A stretch of 13,457 bases of DNA. Source: Clostridiaceae bacterium. Lineage in GTDB: Bacteria > Bacillota > Clostridia > Oscillospirales > Acutalibacteraceae. The stretch spans positions 1-13,457 of the forward strand of contig JAEDHT010000041.1 of assembly GCA_016296885.1 (NCBI GenBank). Direction: 5' to 3'. How positions within the stretch are numbered: position 1 is the first letter of the stretch; each line of letters starts with the position of its first letter. Below the pieces are notes generated by a model that had not been told where the DNA came from, made no database searches, and saw only the letters and a program-made list of their open reading frames with translations. The position numbers and the translations under genes are program-made. Below are positions 13,404 through 13,457 of this stretch, piece by piece.

Positions 13404-13457
13404 TGTTGGCATCTTCCTATTTTCCCGGGCCGTCACCAGCCAAGTATCTTCGGCACT
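13404..13457 (-). rRNA. rrf: 5S ribosomal RNA, 3' part (cut by window edge)
   Basis: The minus strand reads GCCGAAGATACTTGGCTGG, then GACGGCCCGGGAAAATAGG and ends GCCAACA. This matches the conserved 3' half of clostridial 5S rRNA (CCGATGATACTTGG..., GGGAAA-TAGG). About 54 of roughly 117 bases are present; the 5' part, and presumably 23S and 16S, lie beyond the right edge. Confidence 0.9.

Noticed and set aside
1..13457. CRISPR array, insertion sequence, integrase or phage genes
   Set aside because: No regularly spaced direct repeats, transposase motifs or long terminal inverted repeats were seen; only a possible edge fragment and a decayed regulator hint at past mobility.

Overview
The window looks like a chromosomal segment of an AT-rich, low-GC Gram-positive anaerobe, most likely a Clostridia member near the Ruminococcus/Oscillospiraceae group. 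Reasons: KtrAB-type potassium uptake, a ROK glucokinase with the CxCG zinc motif, a short clostridial RadC, a dockerin-tagged secreted hydrolase, strong AGGAGG-type ribosome sites, and a 5S rRNA with a clostridial-type 3' half. No complete mobile element, CRISPR array or integrase is visible. This is mostly core chromosome with a few accessory genes.

Layout, left to right. (1) 1-98: an unassigned edge fragment with small inverted repeats, then a hairpin that probably ends prs. (2) 99-1061, minus: prs (PRPP synthase). (3) 1187-5176, minus: a probable three-gene operon, phosphoglucomutase, ktrB, ktrA, with a good promoter at 5148-5176 and a terminator at 1187-1228. (4) 5262-6444, plus: radC with its own promoter (its JAB motif looks damaged), then rpmB (L28) with promoter, strong RBS and terminator. 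(5) 6542-8154, minus: glucokinase followed by a small four-helix membrane protein that starts at TTG. (6) 8162-9741, minus: a secreted class-3-lipase-like protein with a C-terminal dockerin. (7) 9947-10447, plus: a small ferritin-like/DUF2383-like helical protein with its terminator. (8) 10446-12956, minus: a cyclase/kynurenine-formamidase-family enzyme, then a large lipoprotein with an extra C-terminal membrane anchor and three internal repeats. (9) 13077-13457: a remnant of an XRE-type regulator, two tandem terminators, tRNA-Asn(GTT) and the 3' half of a 5S rRNA, i.e. the tail of an rRNA operon entering from the right.

Functional links: glucokinase makes glucose-6-phosphate and phosphoglucomutase links it to glucose-1-phosphate. 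KtrA gates KtrB for K+ uptake. The dockerin hydrolase and the lipoprotein are cell-surface or extracellular proteins. Other neighbours (prs, rpmB, radC) are housekeeping genes without an obvious shared pathway.

The most unusual signal is at translation starts. Four minus-strand genes (ktrB, ktrA, glucokinase, the large lipoprotein) have a Shine-Dalgarno-like purine run placed 31-43 nt upstream of the start codon. It is separated from the start by a perfect-stem hairpin that ends 12 nt before the ATG. This suggests hairpin-bridged ribosome binding sites or 5' stabilising/regulatory hairpins, and is the best candidate in the window for something not normally annotated.
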